From: Planctomycetaceae bacterium TMED10
GTDB taxonomy: Bacteria; Planctomycetota; Planctomycetia; Pirellulales; UBA7805
Direction of reading: 5' to 3'
NCBI GenBank assembly: GCA_002168195.1
Contig: NHBP01000102.1
Location: forward strand, 8,925 to 37,224
Length of the DNA: 28,300 bases
Below are positions 24,031 to 28,300 of the stretch, one piece after another. The position numbers and the translations under genes were made by a program. The notes under the pieces are model-generated. The model worked only from the letters and a program-made list of their open reading frames with translations. It made no database searches and had not been told where the DNA came from. Every line of letters begins with the position of its first letter. Within the stretch, counting starts at the first letter, position 1.

Positions 24031-26286
24031 ATGATGAAATCATTTCGCCCGTTTAACTCCCACTGTCGATCTCTCATTTTTTTATTATCCATCATTTCTT
24101 TTGGGTATCTGCTATTCCATCTTATGGGGCCGGTGGCCTGGAGTGATGTCGCCAGCTTTGCGGGCAATAAAGAAACCGCTGCATCCGCAGGCGATGAACC
24201 CGGCACCTTGGAGAACTCCCAACCGCGGGCACAACTTGTAAGAGTGCCACTCCCCATCACAGGCAATGTGGAACGACGTCTGATTGCTCAACTGCGAAGT
24301 GTGGTGGAGCGTTTGCAAGGTGAACAGGAATCGCAAAATATTGAACGGGTCGTTGTGCTTGAGTTTGATCCCACGCGCTCAGGTGGCGGAATGGGAAGTG
24401 AATTCGAAGATTGCTTAAAGCTTGCTCGCTTCCTGACTAGCCCTAGTCTTAACGGGATTAAAACGGTTGCGTATTTACCGCAACCACTAAAAGGTCACGC
24501 TTTACTTGTTGTCATGGCTTGCGACCAGGTCGTGATGTCGCCGGAAAGTTCGATTACTGGTCTTGCTGACTCGCAAGGAGGCCGAGATCCAACGATTCGT
24601 GGAAGCTACCTTCAAATTGCCGAGAGCAGGAAAACTTTTCCGAAGAAAATTGCTGAAGGCCTGATCGATCCCGAACGCAAATTGCTCCGGGTGGAAAGCG
24701 ACCAGGGAAATCGGTTTGTATTTGCGGACGCATTAAAAGAATTCGAAAGAACTCGAACGATTGACCCTTCCCGAACAGAAACTATTTTTGCGGGTGGCGA
24801 AACTTCAAGTCTGACAGCTCGACAAGCCCGCAATGTGGGCGTTGTTAGCCGTTTAGTCAAAAACCGCTCTGATCTTGCGCTGCTTCTCGGACTCTCGACA
24901 AATGCTTTACGGGTCGACCGGGTTACCACCGATGCACCGCGACCCCGGATTATACTCATGGATCGCTACATCGACGATCGATTTGTGGAAACAAGGATAT
25001 CAATGGTTGATAAGGCGATCCGAGAAGAAGGCATCAACTTTGTTTGCTTGTGGATTGATAATCCAGATGGTACTCCGGCAGCACTATCGCAGTTCGCTGA
25101 CTTTCTTTCACGGCTCAATCCCAGACAAGTACGCACGGTAGCATATATCCCGAAGATGGCGGGTGGCGTCATTCCTTTGGTAGCCCTTGCCTGTGACGAT
25201 ATTGTCATGCATCCAGAGGCTCTATTAGGTGGCAAGACCGATTCGTTTACAAATGAAGAACGTTCCGATCTTTTGGCAGTGGTCAACGATCTTATTGTGC
25301 CACTCAAAATGAGGAACATGGCCTTAGCGGACGCAATGTTTGATCCCGATTTGACCGTTTACGTTTTTCGCAACCCGCAGAGTGGCGCGGTTCAGTATCT
25401 GACCGAAACGGATTGGAAGGCGCTTCCTCGGCGGGAAGCGTGGAATCGTGGGGCAAAAATGACGACTGACGGAAAGACTTTACAACTCACTGGACAGCAA
25501 GCGGATGATCTTGGCGTCGCCCGAGGGACTGTGCGTGACTTTGCAGAATTAAAGACGATGTACGGCTTAGAGGGGGATCCCGCATTTGCCGAACCAAGTT
25601 GGGTAACCCGCCTCATTGGAATACTTGCCTCTCCGAGCTTAGCCTGGCTTATCGTTCTCATTGGGCTTGCGGGTATTTATGCTGAATTGCAACTTCCCGG
25701 AATTGGAATAGGTGGCTTTGTTGCGACTGTCGCTTTTACCATTTATTTCTGGGCAAACTTCATGAATCACACTGCCAGTGAATTAGAAATTGTGCTCTTT
25801 CTCGTTGGGGTTTCTTGCCTGATTTTAGAAATATTTATTATTCCTGGCTTCGGTATTTTCGGTCTGGGAGGCGGCATTCTCATGCTAATCGCATTGATTC
25901 TCGCTAGCCAAACATTTGTTCTCCCTCAATCCGATAGCGAATTACGACAGTTTCGAAATTCGTTAATGACCGTGGGCGGCGCACTCGGGGGACTGGCTAT
26001 ATTCGTCCTTCTCAGTCGCCGATTTCTACCCCAAACGCCTATCCTGAGTCGATTGATTTTACCCTCTCAAGCGAAGGCAAACGAAAAAGATGTTTTTGAG
26101 AATACGAGCGAGTTGCTCGGAGCTGCAGGGCAAACCGTGACCGACCTTCGACCCTCGGGAAAAGCAAAGATTCTGGGCGAACGGGTGGATGTGATTGCGG
26201 AAGGTGAATGGATCTCGATCGATACGCCAATCACGGTTATCGCGGTTCACGGGACGCGGGTTGTGGTAAAATCCACAGAACAATGA
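24031..26286 (+). CDS. nfeD: Large NfeD-family membrane protein with two ClpP-like domains
   Basis: About 751 residues from the ATG at 24031 (an adjacent ATG and a TTG at 24001 are alternatives). A signal-anchor helix spans about 12-34. Two ClpP/crotonase-like domains follow at about 75-290 and 305-510; each has the ACDxIVM-type strand (ACDQVVMSPESSITG and ACDDIVMHPEALLGG). The residue 10 positions before the Asp, Ser in active NfeD proteases such as PH1510, is Gly in both (Gly155, Gly379). Then come several transmembrane helices (about 535-640) with GIYAELQLPGIGIGGF, the NfeD core, and a C-terminal OB domain with LRPSGKAKILGERVDV. It heads an nfeD-nfeD-floA cluster. Confidence 0.9.
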   Translation: MMKSFRPFNSHCRSLIFLLSIISFGYLLFHLMGPVAWSDVASFAGNKETAASAGDEPGTLENSQPRAQLVRVPLPITGNVERRLIAQLRSVVERLQGEQESQNIERVVVLEFDPTRSGGGMGSEFEDCLKLARFLTSPSLNGIKTVAYLPQPLKGHALLVVMACDQVVMSPESSITGLADSQGGRDPTIRGSYLQIAESRKTFPKKIAEGLIDPERKLLRVESDQGNRFVFADALKEFERTRTIDPSRTETIFAGGETSSLTARQARNVGVVSRLVKNRSDLALLLGLSTNALRVDRVTTDAPRPRIILMDRYIDDRFVETRISMVDKAIREEGINFVCLWIDNPDGTPAALSQFADFLSRLNPRQVRTVAYIPKMAGGVIPLVALACDDIVMHPEALLGGKTDSFTNEERSDLLAVVNDLIVPLKMRNMALADAMFDPDLTVYVFRNPQSGAVQYLTETDWKALPRREAWNRGAKMTTDGKTLQLTGQQADDLGVARGTVRDFAELKTMYGLEGDPAFAEPSWVTRLIGILASPSLAWLIVLIGLAGIYAELQLPGIGIGGFVATVAFTIYFWANFMNHTASELEIVLFLVGVSCLILEIFIIPGFGIFGLGGGILMLIALILASQTFVLPQSDSELRQFRNSLMTVGGALGGLAIFVLLSRRFLPQTPILSRLILPSQAKANEKDVFENTSELLGAAGQTVTDLRPSGKAKILGERVDVIAEGEWISIDTPITVIAVHGTRVVVKSTEQ

Positions 26287-26345
26287 CTTGAAATTGGGAC
26301 GCTATTAAATATAAACCCGCAAACAAAATATGGCGATGAGGACTC

Positions 26346-26963
26346 ATGCAGTGCATGAGGGATTGTGAAACGATGCATCCCATGATCTGGTCTATCTTGT
26401 TGATGATTTTTGGCTTAGGCCTAGCCATGCTGGAAGTTTTTATTCCCTCTGCCGGGATATTAGGTTTCTTATCACTTTCAGCGATCATTACGGCGATCGT
26501 GCTCGCTTTTTCGTTCAGTGGAACAACAGCGGGATTCCTGTTTTTAGGAATCGCTGCTGTCAGCTTACCGGCCACTGTAATCGTGGCATTCAAGTGGTTG
26601 CCCAGCACACCCTTTGGACGGCGATTAATGCTTGGAATGCCAAAAGGGAAAGAAGTGCTTCCCGAAGATGATCCGCGAACGGCATATCAGGCGTTAATGG
26701 GTAGCCACGGCATCGCAAAAAGTGCAATGCTCCCCGGGGGGACGATTTCGATCCGTGGCGTGATATACGAGGCGGTCAGCGAATCTGAAGCGATTGATGC
26801 AGGTGACCCGGTCCTTGTTGTACGAATCCGAAACAATCGCCTTGTTGTGCAAAAAGCAGAAGAGGGGTCCTCAGATCCTTCACCTGATAATCCCGACCAG
26901 GACCCTCTTTCCAGGCCAATTGACTCCCTTGGAATCGACTCGTTGGAGGATCCACTCTCTTGA
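26346..26963 (+). CDS. nfeD: NfeD-like membrane protein, short form
   Basis: A 205-residue protein without a ClpP domain. Hydrophobic helices lie at about 12-32, 36-55 and 60-82, with the conserved AMLEVFIPSAGILGF block of the NfeD core. The C-terminal half holds an OB fold: GSHGIAKSAMLPGGTISIRG, then SESEAIDAGDPVLVVRIRNNRLVVQK. A Ser/Asp/Pro-rich tail of about 35 residues ends the protein. It follows the large nfeD by 59 bases and precedes floA by 63, as in the yqeZ-yqfA arrangement of Bacillus. The start is uncertain among ATG codons at 26346, 26355 and 26373; GAGGA at 26338-26342 is very near the first. Confidence 0.85.
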   Translation: MQCMRDCETMHPMIWSILLMIFGLGLAMLEVFIPSAGILGFLSLSAIITAIVLAFSFSGTTAGFLFLGIAAVSLPATVIVAFKWLPSTPFGRRLMLGMPKGKEVLPEDDPRTAYQALMGSHGIAKSAMLPGGTISIRGVIYEAVSESEAIDAGDPVLVVRIRNNRLVVQKAEEGSSDPSPDNPDQDPLSRPIDSLGIDSLEDPLS

Positions 26964-27026
26964 AAATTTGGGGCTTGCTAAGTAGAAAGGAGAAGGTTCA
27001 CTTCCCAAAACTTAACCGGGAATTTC

Positions 27027-28079
27027 ATGACGCATTTTATGCCGTTTGCCGTTCTGTTTGGTGCCAGTAGTGGCGTCATTATACCGATTGTCGTTTTTTC
27101 GATTTTGGTGATCGGCGTACTGATCGCCCTGGCTGTGTTTACCCGTTATTTCCGTCTATGGATTCAATGCGTCACAACGCGGGCACAAATCGGTATTTTA
27201 GATCTATTGGGAATGACCTTCCGCAAAGTGAACCCGACAATAATGGTTCGCAGTAAGATTATGGCCGTCCAGGCCGGGCTAGATGATTCCACTGGAATCA
27301 CCAGTAAAAATCTGGAGGCACATTATCTGGCGGGTGGAAACGTGCCTTTGGTCATTCGAGCCTGTATCGCGGCTGTGAAAGCGAAAATTGTTGATTTAGA
27401 TTTTAAACAAGCGGCCGCGATTGATTTAGCCGGACGAAACGTCCTTGAAGCTGTACAAACGAGCGTTTACCCCAAAGTCATTGACTGTCCAGGAGTGGAC
27501 TCCGGTCGACAAACACTCGACGCGGTGGCCAAAGATGGTATTCAACTAAAAGTAAAAGCTCGCGTCACCGTTCGCGCAAACCTCAATCGATTGATCGGTG
27601 GGGCAACGGAAGAGACGATCATTGCTCGTGTCGGTGAAGGTATTGTGAGTGCCATTGGTTCAGCAGCGTCACACAAGAACGTGCTAGAAAATCCCGATAC
27701 GATATCCAAGGCCGTACTGGCACGTCGCATGGATGCACAAACTGCCTACGAGATCGTCTCAATCGACATTGCGGATATTGATGTTGGAACCAATATCGGA
27801 GCTCGACTGCAAGCAGATCAAGCAGAAGCTGACATGCGGGTCGCTCAGGCCCGTGCCGAAGGCAAGCGTGCGATGGAGGCGGCAAAAGAACAGGAAAACA
27901 TTGCTTCCATCGAACAGAGTCGGGCACGGGTGGTTGAAGCGGAAGCTGAAGTGCCGAAAGCAATGGCCGATGCTTTTCGAAGTTCGCGGCTGGGAATCAT
28001 GGACTATTACAAGTTGCGTAATATCCAGGCCGATACCGAGATGCGCAAAAGTATTGCGGGTAACGGTAAGGGCAAATAG
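27027..28079 (+). CDS. floA: Flotillin-like protein FloA
   Basis: A 350-residue membrane-anchored flotillin-like protein (YqfA). One hydrophobic hairpin helix lies near 17-38, then the family core [60 protein letters not shown] and a PHB-type domain, and a C-terminal Ala/Glu-rich coiled coil (about 255-320) with EKQ-like repeats. FloA organises ordered membrane patches and helps assemble protein complexes in Bacillus. It is 20 residues longer than Bacillus FloA, mostly at the N-terminus. GGGAA lies before the ATG. Encoded directly downstream of two nfeD genes, its usual partners. Confidence 0.96.
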   Translation: MTHFMPFAVLFGASSGVIIPIVVFSILVIGVLIALAVFTRYFRLWIQCVTTRAQIGILDLLGMTFRKVNPTIMVRSKIMAVQAGLDDSTGITSKNLEAHYLAGGNVPLVIRACIAAVKAKIVDLDFKQAAAIDLAGRNVLEAVQTSVYPKVIDCPGVDSGRQTLDAVAKDGIQLKVKARVTVRANLNRLIGGATEETIIARVGEGIVSAIGSAASHKNVLENPDTISKAVLARRMDAQTAYEIVSIDIADIDVGTNIGARLQADQAEADMRVAQARAEGKRAMEAAKEQENIASIEQSRARVVEAEAEVPKAMADAFRSSRLGIMDYYKLRNIQADTEMRKSIAGNGKGK

Positions 28080-28178
28080 TAATCTCCCGGCATTCTTCGC
28101 GACCTGATCTGGTCTAAGCTGTAACGACTATGGAAGCTATAGGGAGTTGAAGCATCCACTCTGCCTCAATCTCCCCAT

Positions 28179-28196
28179 CCGTGGCCTCCGTGGCCA
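28179..28196. repeat. 9-bp tandem repeat in intergenic spacer
   Basis: CCGTGGCCT (28179-28187) is followed by CCGTGGCCA (28188-28196). The surrounding TC-rich stretch looks like a short dispersed intergenic motif, but I cannot test how often it recurs. Confidence 0.4.
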
Positions 28197-28269
28197 TTGA
28201 TGCGCAGAAAATATCTGTCAAAATGAGCGCTTGTTATTCTGGATCACACACGGAGCAGAGGAGTAGACC

Positions 28270-28300
28270 ATGACACGTCCCGTCACGTTGTTTACCGGCC
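28270..28300 (+). CDS. Start of a gene running off the right edge, possible sugar phosphate isomerase/epimerase
   Basis: An ATG at 28270 is preceded by AGAGGAG, a strong ribosome site, and encodes MTRPVTLFTG before the window ends. This opening resembles planctomycete TIM-barrel sugar phosphate isomerase/epimerase proteins from memory, but ten residues cannot prove it. Confidence 0.5.
   Translation, partial: MTRPVTLFTG

Overview
The window reads as a chromosomal segment from a member of the Planctomycetota, most likely Pirellulales-like. That placement is an inference from gene content: an Hsp70 next to a protein that joins a J-like N-terminus (no HPD) to a GspE/MshE N-terminal domain, a lysine/alanine-rich H1-like protein with a conserved C-terminal segment, LuxR-type response regulators of the planctomycete kind, and Gram-negative envelope genes (lpxC, lpxA, two OmpH/Skp proteins). 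Base composition is moderate. I see no rRNA, tRNA, CRISPR array, insertion sequence or phage gene, so this looks like core chromosome with several poorly described planctomycete families.

Layout. 1-621: fragmentary or intergenic left edge. 622-4791: an ABM-fold monooxygenase, then an S10 carboxypeptidase and smpB on the minus strand, diverging from lipA, which converges on a CBM9-like hypothetical. 4792-5528 is gene-poor with one promoter-like site. 5529-9041 (plus): a LuxR-type regulator with a degenerate receiver, acylphosphatase, an ABC-2 permease-like protein and an OmpH-like lipoprotein. 9138-18283 is a long minus-strand block. In transcription order it holds an M20 peptidase, a BFD-type [2Fe-2S] protein, the H1-like protein, a lidless Hsp70, the J-like/MshEN protein, a terminator, then an envelope operon ompH-lpxC-lpxA-Gfo/Idh/MocA oxidoreductase. 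18430-19904: a nucleoside deoxyribosyltransferase-like protein, an orphan GroES and a convergent YqgE/AlgH protein. 20217-23844 (plus): a four-S1-domain protein, an ECF sigma factor with a small partner, and an MscS-like channel followed by a strong terminator. 24031-28079 (plus): two NfeD proteins and a FloA flotillin, the usual membrane-microdomain cluster. The start of a further gene lies at 28270.

How the genes work together. The envelope operon makes the early lipid A precursor (LpxA acylation, LpxC deacetylation) and an OMP chaperone. The neighbouring oxidoreductase could modify the UDP-sugar before acylation, as GnnA does in Acidithiobacillus. The nfeD-nfeD-floA genes form a membrane scaffold module, and the large NfeD appears to have lost its serine nucleophile in both ClpP-like domains. 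The Hsp70, the J-like/MshEN protein and the H1-like protein are adjacent, and the first two look like a dedicated chaperone pair whose client is unknown; this is the most system-like novelty here. Function calls rest on motif reading by eye. Several starts were moved to internal ATG or GTG codons because of Shine-Dalgarno spacing or signal peptides, as stated for each gene.
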